The notes under the pieces were generated by a model. The model saw only the letters and a program-made list of their open reading frames with translations, was not told the origin of the DNA and searched no databases. From IMG/VR virus record IMGVR_UViG_3300029787_000037, positions 1 to 59,756 of that record: 59,756 nucleotides of DNA; one strand, written 5' to 3'. The position numbers and the translations under genes are program-made. This document shows positions 7,366-15,916 of the stretch, one piece after another. The stretch comes from a virus. Position 1 is the first letter of the stretch; every line of letters begins with the position of its first letter.

Positions 7366-7690
7366 GTATGACCAAAGGTATGACCGATCATGGTATGACC
7401 GCCCTAAGTTGTTGATGTTGTTTGATGTGTTTGTCTGGGGCCGAAGGATTACAAATCAGCCGCTCTACCAACTGAGCTAAACCGGCTTATAGGTGAATTA
7501 TCAAACAAAACAACAACTTAGAGCAATCAAAGTCATAGTGTTTTCAACCACTTATATGACATCATATGACACCATATGACACCATATGACAACAAAAGTA
7601 TGACGGAAAGTATGACCGAAAAAGTATGACCGAGCATATCAAAAGTATGACCGAGCATATCAAAAGTATGACCGAGCATTTTTTTTCGGC
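7366..7690. other. attP: attP region with integrase arm-type repeats
   Basis: A compact recombination site just downstream of int. GTATGACC repeats lie on both sides: three between 7368 and 7401 and five closely related copies between 7598 and 7676, the last three in a regular 22-base spacing. A near-perfect 22/21-base inverted repeat (7405-7426 and 7500-7520) brackets the tRNA-like core, and three CATATGACA units lie at 7562-7590. Flanking arm sites around a tRNA core beside int is the known plan of tyrosine-recombinase attP sites. Which repeats bind Int, Xis or host factors is not visible. Confidence 0.75.
7447..7486 (-). other. tRNA-Thr(UGU) 5' half, probable attP core
   Basis: Read on the minus strand, this is a perfect tRNA 5' half: a seven-base acceptor strand GCCGGTT, TA at positions 8-9, a D arm GCTC-AGTTGGTA-GAGC, then an anticodon arm with loop TTTGTAA (anticodon UGU). 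Homology to a tRNA stops right after the loop, and there is no T arm, so it is not a functional gene. Phage-borne tRNA pieces beside int mark the crossover core. The 5' half is less usual than the 3' half. Confidence 0.75.
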
Positions 7691-7696
7691 GTCCGT

Positions 7697-8851
7697 CTAA
7701 ACTGCTATCTGTAATTCGATAGGCGCAGAAGCAGTCGCATCATGTAGGTCTTTAGATGCATGATTGGCATACTTCATAGTCTGGGATATGTCGTTATGCC
7801 CCATAATTTTTGACAAGTATGCTAGCGACATACCCCGCCTTAAACGGTGTGCCGCATAGGTGTGACGAAGATCATGGAAACGGAAGTCCGTCACCTTGGC
7901 GAACTCCTTAGTCTCTTGCCACGCACGTTTAAGGTCTTTGTAGTGTGTGCGGCTTCTTTGGTTCCAGAAGACATATGCATCAGGACACCTTGGTTCAGAC
8001 ATCATCCGCTTCAAGGTTGGTACAAATTCCTGGGGGACAGGCACTACTCTTTCTTTATTCCCCTTACATATCTCAGGGGGTAAGCGGAACTGATAACCAG
8101 AAGTCTGGTTTTCAATCTCCAGATAATCCCATCGATTAAGGAACAGTTCGCCTTGTCGCAGCCCCATCAAGAACGCCATGAGTATGATGTCATGCATGTC
8201 TGGGTTACAGCATTTCCGTGACGCTGCTAACAAACGCTCCATCTCTTCTAACTCTAAGAAGCGAGTGCGCTCAACAAGAGTGAAGTCTGACTTATCATAG
8301 TCTCTTATGGGGTTGGTCTTGATGACTGATGTAGTTCTCTTTGCATGTGTAAAGATACTACTCAGGGTTTGGAGATCCCCTAGTATGGTGCGACCTGTGA
8401 TGTATGAACCTTGTACGTTTTTGTCCAACCTCCGAGATTGGACATAAGCATGGATAGTTTCATTACTCATGTCCAAGAGGTTGACGCCACGAAACACAGG
8501 CAGAATTCGCCTCACAACCTTCATATGATCTTTCGCATACTTCTCAGACTTTGTGTTGAGTTCCTTAATATGCGTCAGATTTGTCAGGTCCTTCTCGGGA
8601 TGGAACCAACCAAACCTATCATGCAGAAAGTTGTATGCGGCATCCTCAAATAGGATCGCATCCTTCCTTAATGTGATAGTCCCTGCCAGATACTCATCAC
8701 GTTTTTCGATAGCCAGTTTCGCGGCCTCTATAGTAGAGGAACACTCCAATGGTATCTGAACAGGCTTACCTTGGTGTTTGAATTGGGAGTAGTATTTGGT
8801 TCCCCCTTTTCTTTCCCGCACCAGTAGGTACGGGTACTTCTTTGTAGCCAT
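7697..8851 (-). CDS. int: Tyrosine-recombinase integrase
   Basis: 384 residues from ATG 8851, preceded by AAAGGA; a TTG at 8866 is less likely. The N-terminal arm-binding domain is followed by a SAM-like core-binding domain (about 75-175) and the catalytic domain. Active-site residues are visible: Arg in 'MGLRQGELFLN', the 'HDLRHTYAAH' box, and 'MGHNDISQTMKYANH' with the catalytic Tyr. It should integrate the circular genome at a host tRNA-Thr using the adjacent attP. It is transcribed with the excisionase-like gene 11 bases upstream. Confidence 0.95.
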   Translation of the reverse strand: MATKKYPYLLVRERKGGTKYYSQFKHQGKPVQIPLECSSTIEAAKLAIEKRDEYLAGTITLRKDAILFEDAAYNFLHDRFGWFHPEKDLTNLTHIKELNTKSEKYAKDHMKVVRRILPVFRGVNLLDMSNETIHAYVQSRRLDKNVQGSYITGRTILGDLQTLSSIFTHAKRTTSVIKTNPIRDYDKSDFTLVERTRFLELEEMERLLAASRKCCNPDMHDIILMAFLMGLRQGELFLNRWDYLEIENQTSGYQFRLPPEICKGNKERVVPVPQEFVPTLKRMMSEPRCPDAYVFWNQRSRTHYKDLKRAWQETKEFAKVTDFRFHDLRHTYAAHRLRRGMSLAYLSKIMGHNDISQTMKYANHASKDLHDATASAPIELQIAV

Positions 8852-8862
8852 GCCACATCCTT

Positions 8863-9033
8863 TCAATTATGTAGTTCTGTCAAACGGTCACCATTAAAAC
8901 GCCAACCTCTTCCTACTCGAAAGACGATGCCTTCTGGCACCTTGTTTTCAGCAAGCCAGCGGTAGATGGTGCGCCTTGATAATTTTAGCTGATCTGCTGT
9001 TTCTTGTGGAGTTAATAAATTTTTAATTGGCAT
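8863..9033 (-). CDS. Excisionase-like HTH protein (MerR/HTH_17 type)
   Basis: 56 residues. 'LLTPQETADQLKLSRRTIYRWLAENKVP' followed by 'FRVGRGWRFNGDRL' is the classic helix-turn-helix plus wing of small DNA-binding proteins that act as excisionases or directionality factors. ATG 9033 has an AAGGAG-like site upstream. It lies immediately 5' of int and is probably co-transcribed with it. It faces a rightward HTH gene across 63 bases, so the spacer should hold divergent promoters. A transcription regulator is the alternative. Confidence 0.85.
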   Translation of the reverse strand: MPIKNLLTPQETADQLKLSRRTIYRWLAENKVPEGIVFRVGRGWRFNGDRLTELHN

Positions 9034-9096
9034 AATTTACTCCTTATGTTTTAATAGTGGAAGTTAATGTTTAGTTAACCGGATGAGAGACGTAAT
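9034..9096. promoter_or_regulatory. Divergent control region between xis/int and the HTH gene
   Basis: A 63-base, A/T-rich spacer between the leftward xis-int pair and the rightward HTH gene. It contains two GTTAA direct repeats and poly-A/T stretches suitable for promoters. The spacer position fits a lysis/lysogeny or integration switch. No box is clear enough to name. Confidence 0.4.
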
Positions 9097-9363
9097 GTGA
9101 GTATCGATACAGACAGCGACTACGAGTATGTACATCCCGAATATTATGGAATTGATCTCTACCTCCACAAAATCAGAACATGGGCGCACAAATACGGGTT
9201 CTCCGCACACGGGCTAGCCAAAGCGTGTGATATGTCGCCAGGAACCTTACAGAAAATGTTCCGAAAAGAATGGAACCCAACCGTTAACACACTCGCGGCA
9301 CTTGAGTACTTCATGTACAATTATGAGAAGAAGATGGAGTGGAAAGCGAAGATGCAAAAGTAG
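9097..9363 (+). CDS. Small helix-turn-helix regulator
   Basis: 88 residues from GTG 9097; the ATG two bases earlier is followed directly by a stop. Residues about 25-75 ('HKYGFSAHGLAKACDMSPGTLQKMFRKEWNPTVNTLAALEYFM') have the helix spacing of XRE/Cro-type DNA-binding domains. It is the only rightward gene in this area and sits opposite xis-int, so it may control integration or lysogeny. Its last 53 bases overlap the DUF3310 gene tail-to-tail. Confidence 0.7.
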   Translation: MSIDTDSDYEYVHPEYYGIDLYLHKIRTWAHKYGFSAHGLAKACDMSPGTLQKMFRKEWNPTVNTLAALEYFMYNYEKKMEWKAKMQK

Positions 9364-9721
9364 AGAGCATCTTCTCTAGATACCACTGAGCCTTTTTCAG
9401 ATCTTCCTCTTGGTTCTTATATTTATATCGCCAGATATATTTGATGCAGTTGCCTTGGCAATAGGAACGAAACCCATCGACATCTAATGCCGCTTCAATG
9501 GCATCGATACATTCAATCCCCGCCTGATTATAGTGCGGCGGGGAGTTCACCATGTCTTCTGGTGGGAGATCAAAAGTGTCTTCCACCTTGTGGCCTTTCG
9601 CACGGTGCTCTTCCCGTGCCTTTTGTATCATCCTAAGATAATAATCGTGACTGCGCTCCCCTTTGTAGGGGGTTGTGTCACGATCCACAGGTGCCGCCTT
9701 TTCCGGTAATGTCACAGACAT
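9311..9721 (-). CDS. DUF3310 protein (phage nucleotide kinase-like family)
   Basis: 136 residues from ATG 9721, which lies 44 bases inside the end of nrdJ. The conserved core 'VNSPPHYNQAGIECIDAIEAAL' and 'YCQGNCIKYIWRYKYKN..DLKKAQWYLEKML' is the DUF3310 / SaV-like signature. Family members are annotated as possible nucleotide kinases, though the activity is poorly established. Its place directly after the ribonucleotide reductase supports a link to nucleotide supply. The last 15 residues overlap the convergent HTH gene and look unconserved. Confidence 0.85.
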   Translation of the reverse strand: MSVTLPEKAAPVDRDTTPYKGERSHDYYLRMIQKAREEHRAKGHKVEDTFDLPPEDMVNSPPHYNQAGIECIDAIEAALDVDGFRSYCQGNCIKYIWRYKYKNQEEDLKKAQWYLEKMLSTFASSLSTPSSSHNCT

Positions 9722-11354
9722 CGATTGCCTCCATACTTTCGTCAAATTTCTCACCAAGTTTTGCCTTCGCCTCACTGTACGGCACCGCCGTAAGCGGTTG
9801 ACCACCGCGACTTCCATCGGGATAGCAAGTAAAGCCCCTAAGACGATGAGCATATTTTGCTAACGTCTCGGCAAACGGTTGGACTGTGTCTGGATTGTTT
9901 AGCTTATGTCCCCACTGTGGGAGATTGATGGTCGAGCTAATCGACATATCAACGTAGTCTTGAACATCCGCCTGGAACTTTATGCGCTGCTCGTAATTCT
10001 CAGACAAATCGAGGCTTGTCTGGATCTTGTCTGGATCAACGTCATATCTATCAATGACGTTTTGCGCTGCGGTATCCACCACATACTGGTACTTCCATCG
10101 CTTGTTCTCTAGGTAACGGCGTTTGAAAGCGACAGCGAACAGGGGTTCGATCCCAGAACTGGTACTTGCCAAAATGGCTATCGATCCGGTGGGAGCGATA
10201 GCTCTACGAGCGACGGGCTGGCTCAAACTAAGATCGTCAGCACCGCGAGAAGCTGCTTGGTCGGACACATTTTTATAAACGTGTAACCACCGCTTGAGTT
10301 CCGGTGTAACCTCATAGGGCATCCGTCTCTGGAGCAACCATTCATGGATGCCCATCAGACCAAGGCCTAACCGCCTGTTCTTCTCGCGGACACCATAGAT
10401 ATGATCATAAGGAAGCTCGGCCTTGATTGTGCCGCAAAGTAGGAACTTAGTAGCCAACTCGGTACATAGGCCGAACTCTTTGATGTTCTCAATACGAGAC
10501 ATATTGAGAGAGCCAAGGTTACAGACATCACCGTCATCGGAAGATGTTACTTCAGTGCAAGCGTTACGAAGTGTCTCGGTCTCTTTGTCAAAGAAGTTAA
10601 ATGAGAACCCTGGCTCTCCGGTACGCATGGCTTGTTCGACATTTGACAGCCAGACATCAGACAGTTTGCCCGTCTCCCAGTAGTCGGTTAGCCACTTAGT
10701 GTTCCAGTTAATGCTGATGTTAGTCATGTCCAAGTCAGCCTCGTAATTAAAGTCGGCTTGCTTGGCATCGGCTACGGAGAGGTCCGTGCCTTGGATCTTC
10801 TTACTATGCCAGTCCTTGGCTTTGAGGAAGTTTAGGACATCGGAATGGTCACAAGAAAGTGAGGCATAAATAGCAGAGCGACGGCTACCGCCTTGCATGA
10901 CGGTGCGGCCAATATTGTTGACTGCCTTCATCAGATCGATGGGGCCAGAGGCTATGCCGCCTGTCCCGCCTAGCTTAGAGCCAGCCCCACGCAAAATAGA
11001 ATAGTCAATCCCAATCCCGCCACCTGTCATCAGACACATCGTCGCATCGTGGACAGTCTTAGCCCACTGTTCGCGGGTGTCTTCCTCACAATTCAACAGG
11101 AAACAGTTGTTGAAGAACTTCCGTTTGCGACCAGCGTAATAGAGATACCTACCGCCTGGGATGAAACGCATGGTGGCGATCATCCACTTCAAACCGTCAA
11201 TATCTGTCTTGTCCAAAAGTCCTGAACAAACATCTTCAACCAAGGTGTTGGCTAGCTCGGGCCAAGTCTCAGCGTTCTCATGTTTATATTTCAGATTAAA
11301 AATGTCTTCTGAAAGGTGGTCACGGAAAATCTTGTTGTCGGCATTGATGCTCAT
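9678..11354 (-). CDS. nrdJ: Adenosylcobalamin-dependent ribonucleotide reductase, class II
   Basis: 558 residues, a short monomeric type. It makes deoxyribonucleotides from ribonucleotides using a B12-derived radical. Landmarks in order: 'PGGRYLYYAGRKRKFFNNCFLLN' near residue 70 with a redox Cys, 'MTGGGIGIDYS', 'GGSRRSAIYASL', the active-site 'NACTEV' near 267 with the thiyl Cys, 'CNLGSLNMSRI', 'APTGSIAILASTSSGIEP' near 392, and a C-terminal 'VCDITGKGGTC' pair that would be re-reduced. No small subunit or activase gene is nearby, which fits class II. It lies nine bases after polA, in the leftward replication operon. Confidence 0.92.
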   Translation of the reverse strand: MSINADNKIFRDHLSEDIFNLKYKHENAETWPELANTLVEDVCSGLLDKTDIDGLKWMIATMRFIPGGRYLYYAGRKRKFFNNCFLLNCEEDTREQWAKTVHDATMCLMTGGGIGIDYSILRGAGSKLGGTGGIASGPIDLMKAVNNIGRTVMQGGSRRSAIYASLSCDHSDVLNFLKAKDWHSKKIQGTDLSVADAKQADFNYEADLDMTNISINWNTKWLTDYWETGKLSDVWLSNVEQAMRTGEPGFSFNFFDKETETLRNACTEVTSSDDGDVCNLGSLNMSRIENIKEFGLCTELATKFLLCGTIKAELPYDHIYGVREKNRRLGLGLMGIHEWLLQRRMPYEVTPELKRWLHVYKNVSDQAASRGADDLSLSQPVARRAIAPTGSIAILASTSSGIEPLFAVAFKRRYLENKRWKYQYVVDTAAQNVIDRYDVDPDKIQTSLDLSENYEQRIKFQADVQDYVDMSISSTINLPQWGHKLNNPDTVQPFAETLAKYAHRLRGFTCYPDGSRGGQPLTAVPYSEAKAKLGEKFDESMEAIDVCDITGKGGTCGS

Positions 11355-11363
11355 GTTCTGATC

Positions 11364-13508
11364 TCACTTAGCGGAAGCCCAAGTCAAACCCGTGTGGTGT
11401 GTAACGAGTTCTCGTTGGGGAATGTTTGGAAAGAATTCTGTCGCAGCCCAAGTCATGGCATCGACCATGATCTTCTCGGCTTTCTTCACTTCCGCATTTG
11501 GGACTTCAGCAATGATCTCATCATGCACCACATGGATCAGCTTCGCTTTGAGGTCACCCCAGACATTCGGGAATTTTGACAGACAAAGAAGCATGATCTC
11601 GGCGGCTCCACCTTGGCAGACTGTGTTGACAGACTTTGTAAAAAGTTGTGACGGATAATGGGGCGCATACACACGCCCTTGAGGCGTCCATAAGAACCCT
11701 GTGTCATCGCTTGATTTGTGAGTTTGTCTGATCCACTTCTTGAGGTCTGGATATAACTCCAACATCTCATGCTGGATACGAGATGCCTCATTCGGTGATG
11801 TCTGCTGGCCTTGCGCCGTTAACTTTTGGGCGAGACCCCGTGGACCTTGTCCATAGACCAGACCAAATATACACGCTTTCGCCGCGTCACGATAGGGTTG
11901 TCCATCTCCTTTGGTGAAATAATCATCATCCACTCCTTCGGGGTATTCCCCTTTGAAGCAGTGACGGGCCACCATTGTGTGTACATCTAAGCCATCTTCG
12001 ATAGCCTTGAGAAGGACACGGTCTTGAGCCACAGATGCAGCAACCCTGATTTCAATCTGCCCATAATCACAGACCACAAGTTGGTGATTGGGTTTGCTGA
12101 CAAACAAATGTCTGAACTCGTTTGTCTTGTTAATTGTCTGAAGGGCTGGCTCGGTAACAGAGAACCGCCCAGTCTCAGTGCCGCCGATCCGAAAATTAGC
12201 GTGTAGCCTTTTCGTGATTGGATTCACAAATCTTGTGAAGTCAGAACCAAGTGTCGAGTTATTCTTCTTTGCGTTTGCCCAGTTCGCCAAAGCAATAAGA
12301 GGGGGCCTGTGGTCTTCAGGAACCAACCCAACATTCTCAAGCAGATGTTCCTTACCCACTTGAAGCTGACCTGTGTCTGTCTTAGGCCAACCATCAGTAT
12401 TGAAGGGTGGAAACTTTTCAAGATGGAAGCGAAGCCATGCAGCCACTTGTTTGGTGGAGCCTGGGTTATCCACCTCGGGTGCGCCAGCAGCACTGTGAGA
12501 AGCGAAGGCTTTAGTGGCGTCAGACAAGCCCGTGTTAAACTCAGACAAAAGTTTGTCTGACAAGACTTTGTGCTGCTTGGCGTCAAACTCGACGCCCGTG
12601 ATCATCACCTCATTGGTTGCTCGAATTGCAGACCGCATGAGGTCATAGGTCCACTCACAATCTTCAGAGGGTAACCGCTTGATTGTGCTCACCAGATGCT
12701 TCTGCTTCTGATAAAGCATCCAAGTCGCAACAACGTCTCCAGCCGCATAGTGGATTTGGTTCTGATCAAGAGGGTCTCTAGACCAGTCACTGGCTTGCTG
12801 CTGTTTGTTGAGTTCTTTTCCAAGGATCAACTTGCAACGTGCCGCCAATGCCTTGCTCACAAAACCGACACTCTCCAGAGCGTGAGCTTGCAAAAGGCTA
12901 CAGTGGGGATGCCTTGCTGGTGTGATCCCCAACGTACTCAACATTTTAACATCGAACTGGGCGTTATGCGCCAGCCAGATAACAGTGTTTTTGTTAAGAA
13001 CACGTTGACCTAGCTCGTCAAACTTCCCAGCCCCGACATGCCAGCGGTCAATAACAATGACCTCGTCGCCGCCATCATATAACTGAAGCAGTCGAACCTG
13101 ACCTGTGTAGACATTGAGGCCAGCCCTCTTCACATGACGAGCTACCTCATTGAGATTTGATCTAGCCTGGGCAAGGTCAGATTTAGCCGCATCACGACTT
13201 ATGCGTTGTTCGGGGGAACACTTGGCAGCATGAGGAAATGCCGCAAAAGTTTTTTGAACCTTGTCATGCTCATTGAAACGTCTGTCGTATTCATCCAACA
13301 ACGATTGGACAGCAGCCGTCTCAACGTCCACAGACAAGAGCAAGGGGTCAGACTTTGTCTGGCTCTCAAGTTTTGTTTCTAGCTCCCTGATGACATTTTC
13401 TAGTTCGCCGTCATCTGTCACATAGCGAAGATGTTTGTCTTCCATAAAATCATGGAAGCTGGGGGCGGCTGATGTGCCGCTCCCCAACACCGCTTCCAAT
13501 GCCGTCAT
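11364..13508 (-). CDS. polA: DNA polymerase, family A, with 3'-5' exonuclease
   Basis: 714 residues. The exonuclease domain shows 'SVDVETA' (Exo I), 'LAHNAQFDVKML' (Exo II) and 'YAAGDVVATWML' (Exo III). The polymerase domain has motif A 'VCDYGQIEIRVAA', motif B 'RDAAKACIFGLVYGQG' and motif C 'VHDEIIAEV'. The residue matching E. coli Pol I position 762 is Phe. There is no 5' nuclease domain, as usual for phage replicative enzymes. Start ATG 13508 overlaps the upstream stop (TGATG), so it is coupled to that gene. The N-terminal 100 residues before Exo I are extra or less conserved. Confidence 0.95.
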   Translation of the reverse strand: MTALEAVLGSGTSAAPSFHDFMEDKHLRYVTDDGELENVIRELETKLESQTKSDPLLLSVDVETAAVQSLLDEYDRRFNEHDKVQKTFAAFPHAAKCSPEQRISRDAAKSDLAQARSNLNEVARHVKRAGLNVYTGQVRLLQLYDGGDEVIVIDRWHVGAGKFDELGQRVLNKNTVIWLAHNAQFDVKMLSTLGITPARHPHCSLLQAHALESVGFVSKALAARCKLILGKELNKQQQASDWSRDPLDQNQIHYAAGDVVATWMLYQKQKHLVSTIKRLPSEDCEWTYDLMRSAIRATNEVMITGVEFDAKQHKVLSDKLLSEFNTGLSDATKAFASHSAAGAPEVDNPGSTKQVAAWLRFHLEKFPPFNTDGWPKTDTGQLQVGKEHLLENVGLVPEDHRPPLIALANWANAKKNNSTLGSDFTRFVNPITKRLHANFRIGGTETGRFSVTEPALQTINKTNEFRHLFVSKPNHQLVVCDYGQIEIRVAASVAQDRVLLKAIEDGLDVHTMVARHCFKGEYPEGVDDDYFTKGDGQPYRDAAKACIFGLVYGQGPRGLAQKLTAQGQQTSPNEASRIQHEMLELYPDLKKWIRQTHKSSDDTGFLWTPQGRVYAPHYPSQLFTKSVNTVCQGGAAEIMLLCLSKFPNVWGDLKAKLIHVVHDEIIAEVPNAEVKKAEKIMVDAMTWAATEFFPNIPQRELVTHHTGLTWASAK

Positions 13509-14194
13509 CAGTTTTCTAAAGACGGCTTCTTCTTAGAGGACTTCTTTGGCTCGGCAGCTTCCGGTGTTTCCAAAGGAAGCTCACCTTGTTCTCCGTCCAT
13601 CGAAATATAGCGAGTAATAGTCATAAGGGGAATGTGGGTCTTCCCGCCATACTTCTTGTTGTTATAGAAGCCAGTGTCAAACAGGACTACGGGAACCTTG
13701 CCTAGGGCGTCACCGCTTTTGCAGTCACGAATCCACTGCTTCATCATGTTACCGATTGCAGCTTGCCCACCTTTAGAAGAGGTAGTGAACTGGGCAGCGA
13801 TCTCATCTGGTATACCGTAACTCGCCAAAATTTTGAGATCGAACCGGAAGTTCTCGGACCAGCCATCATTTTGTTGGGAGTAGGGTCCGTGGTCGGCAAG
13901 CGTATGTTGTTCTGGTAGAGGTTGCCCCACCGTCACCCAATGCTCATCAATCGGATTGCCGTCCTTCCAGCAAACCCAGCCATGCTGAAGCTGAGGCAAA
14001 TTCGGAACAGCCTCAAACTTGTTTTCAGGAAAGCTGTCTTGGGCTTTGCCAATCATCCAGTCGCCCTGCTTGTATTTAAGGTACTGGACACCCGCCACTG
14101 ACATGCGGTCAGCTAGGCTATCGATTGCGTTGACTAAGGAGGAAGTCAATGCTACCCCCATGTCTGGGGTTGGGCTTGTCTGAAGTTCACTCAT
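13508..14194 (-). CDS. Unknown replication-operon protein
   Basis: 228 residues from ATG 14194, eight bases after AAAGG. It has no recognised domain. The middle is mixed alpha/beta with 'VCWKDGNPIDEHWV' and 'ENFRFDLKILASYGIPDE', then 'PVVLFDTGFYNNKKYGGKTHIPLMTITRYIS'. The tail is acidic then Lys-rich (PKKSSKKKPSLEN). Tight coupling to polA suggests an accessory replication protein, for example a DNA-binding factor. The leader carries four GACA units and the AGCAACCG box shared with two genes of the CobT-like module. Confidence 0.6.
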   Translation of the reverse strand: MSELQTSPTPDMGVALTSSLVNAIDSLADRMSVAGVQYLKYKQGDWMIGKAQDSFPENKFEAVPNLPQLQHGWVCWKDGNPIDEHWVTVGQPLPEQHTLADHGPYSQQNDGWSENFRFDLKILASYGIPDEIAAQFTTSSKGGQAAIGNMMKQWIRDCKSGDALGKVPVVLFDTGFYNNKKYGGKTHIPLMTITRYISMDGEQGELPLETPEAAEPKKSSKKKPSLEN

Positions 14195-14243
14195 TTGTCT
14201 ACCTTTCACGGTTGCTTGATGAAAAAGTCTGTCTGTCTGTCAA
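14195..14243 (-). promoter_or_regulatory. (GACA)n + AGCAACCG leader of the gene at 14194
   Basis: On the minus strand: GACAGACAGACAGAC, a T-rich stretch, AAGCAACCG, then TGAAAGG as ribosome-binding site and the ATG. The tetranucleotide run overlaps the stop of the preceding nuclease gene. The same order of blocks is seen before the genes at 24720 and 26926. Confidence 0.6.
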
Positions 14244-15319
14244 CTTACATTCTTAATCGTTATGTTGATCCTTGGGGTGTAGTCACCAGATGTTTGAAAA
14301 TCTTTCGGGTCCAGCCCCTGTTCCTCAAAGATAGTCTTGTCATAACGAGGGGGGCTTTTGGCAGAGAACGCCGTGACGCTCCCCCAGTCACCTGACACTT
14401 TGCGAGTGCCAGCCTCACGCAGAACCTCCATTATCTCGTTGTCAATTAACTTGAGATCAGAGGCGTCAGACTTTGTCTGAGCGTGAAGTTCTTTGCGCTG
14501 CACAGCCAAGGCGTGAATACGTTCCTCGACGGCAATCGCGTAATTGGATTTTTCACTGGTCGGAATTGCGGCAACTTCGTGGCCTTGGCATCGCTGCCGC
14601 CATGCACACCACTGACAGTCTTTGCCGCCTTCAAGTTTACCTTCTGGCATAGGCAAGTTGTCTGGACTGTAGTTATCCCAGACAGAGTTAGCCCGTTGCT
14701 CCAGAGACAAGGCAAGGTCAGCGTCTCGCTCAACCAGAAAGAATTTTATCTGGTTAACAAAAGACGCATTAATGTACGCAATTACCGAATATTTCGGTGC
14801 ATATTTACCACCCGTTGTGATGTAAGTAAGGTGCATCCCTTGCTGACACTGGAGCCTATGTTGATCCTTCGGCTCAGACAAATTGTCAAATGGTCGGGGG
14901 TCTATCGATTTGATCTCAAAATACAGACAGTTTGTAAGAATTGTCTGGGTGTCTAGCTCATACTTAAATTGTTGGAGTGGGTCCTTAGAAACCAGCAACC
15001 CGTCAGGTGTCGCACTTTGTTTACCGTGAACCAGGGTTTGCTGATCTGAACCAGACCAAATGAGTTCAACATCAGAGGGTAGGCCCTTCTGAACTAGGTC
15101 TTCAAACCATGTCTCAATAATGTTGCCACGCTCTGCTGCGCCCAGGTCTTGAACGAAGTCTTCGTCTTGTTCGACTCCGTGTTTTGAGTAGACGAGTTTT
15201 CTCAGACAACCACCAATCTCAGACGCACCGACTGTCTGGGAGCGGTCATGTCCACCCCAGGTCTTCGCATCCGAAGCGCGGCTTATGTTCTCGGAAACGA
15301 GATCAGTTAGGTTCAACAT
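14240..15319 (-). CDS. PD-(D/E)XK nuclease, RecB/Cas4-like
   Basis: About 359 residues from ATG 15319; a start seven codons upstream is possible. 'GASEIGGCLRKLVYSK' near residue 30 is the N-terminal motif of RecB-family phage exonucleases. 'SATPDGLLV' and 'LYFEIKSID' supply the catalytic Asp and E-x-K. 'CQWCAWRQRC' near 235 is a Cys cluster as in Cas4/AddB iron-sulphur nucleases. It likely resects DNA for recombination or replication. The C-terminal helix region may bind partners. It sits between the polymerase group and a run of tiny coupled genes. Confidence 0.85.
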   Translation of the reverse strand: MLNLTDLVSENISRASDAKTWGGHDRSQTVGASEIGGCLRKLVYSKHGVEQDEDFVQDLGAAERGNIIETWFEDLVQKGLPSDVELIWSGSDQQTLVHGKQSATPDGLLVSKDPLQQFKYELDTQTILTNCLYFEIKSIDPRPFDNLSEPKDQHRLQCQQGMHLTYITTGGKYAPKYSVIAYINASFVNQIKFFLVERDADLALSLEQRANSVWDNYSPDNLPMPEGKLEGGKDCQWCAWRQRCQGHEVAAIPTSEKSNYAIAVEERIHALAVQRKELHAQTKSDASDLKLIDNEIMEVLREAGTRKVSGDWGSVTAFSAKSPPRYDKTIFEEQGLDPKDFQTSGDYTPRINITIKNVS

Positions 15320-15635
15320 GATCCACGTTCCAATTTGCAAGATAGTCGTCCATAGTGAAAGGCACCAGCGACCAGAAGGAAGAGAGGGTATGGTAGTTAT
15401 TATAGAATGAGGGACCTAACCCTAGATGTTTCTGGTCATCAGGAACAACAGGCGTTTCCTCGTATGGATTATAAACAACCACTTCAAGGATGGTCTCATC
15501 ACAAGGAAGAAGGGTCTTCCTTATTATGTCTGGGGGATTATCAAATAAAACTGGACCGTCCAAATGTTCAGCTAGTTCGTTGTTGTGCTGAACTGCTGCC
15601 CAGATTAAATCATTATCAGTTACCTTGCTTGTCAT
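15303..15635 (-). CDS. Small protein of unknown function
   Basis: 110 residues, acidic, with 'DNPPDIIRKTLLPCDETILEVVVYNPYEETPVVPDD' and an aromatic C-terminus. No domain is recognised. Start ATG 15635 has a GGGAGATCAGAC leader nearly identical to those of the two genes upstream, and it overlaps the stop of the preceding gene by four bases. Its own end overlaps the nuclease start by 17 bases. Translational coupling through the whole set is evident. Confidence 0.6.
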   Translation of the reverse strand: MTSKVTDNDLIWAAVQHNNELAEHLDGPVLFDNPPDIIRKTLLPCDETILEVVVYNPYEETPVVPDDQKHLGLGPSFYNNYHTLSSFWSLVPFTMDDYLANWNVDHVEPN

Positions 15636-15916
15636 GTCTGATCTCCCTCGTTGTCATTTGCTGTCACCAGTTCAGGGTATTTGAACCGCAACTCTTGCTG
15701 TCTCTGTTCCCACTCCTCATCCGTGAATGAATGACGAATGGTGGCATACAGCAAAGCGTCCAACCCGTTGTCTGCCGCATTATCATAGTCTCCGCTCTCA
15801 TGGTTACGGAGAAACCGAGAGGCGGCTAACAGTTTGATGGCAGGGTCAAGCTGAACTTCTGGGTCAAAATACATGCCCAAGTCTTCGGCTTTCTTAATAA
15901 GCTGTTTGTCTGTCAT
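15632..15916 (-). CDS. Small acidic protein of unknown function
   Basis: 94 residues, mostly helical: 'MTDKQLIKKAEDLGMYFDPE', then 'DPAIKLLAASRFLRNHESGDYDNAADNGLDALLYATIRHSF', then a charged helix. No family is recognised. It overlaps its neighbours by ATGA on both sides, so it is translated as part of the tiny-gene run between the helicase and the nuclease. Confidence 0.6.
   Translation of the reverse strand: MTDKQLIKKAEDLGMYFDPEVQLDPAIKLLAASRFLRNHESGDYDNAADNGLDALLYATIRHSFTDEEWEQRQQELRFKYPELVTANDNEGDQT

Noticed and set aside
7441-7500. A tRNA gene on the minus strand
   Set aside because: Only the acceptor 5' strand, D arm and anticodon loop are present. The 3' half of the anticodon stem, the T arm and the acceptor 3' strand are missing, so it is an attachment-site fragment.
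7598-7680. A small CRISPR array (regular GTATGACCG repeats)
   Set aside because: Units are 8-11 bases with short, nearly identical spacers and no cas genes; the position beside int fits arm-type sites.
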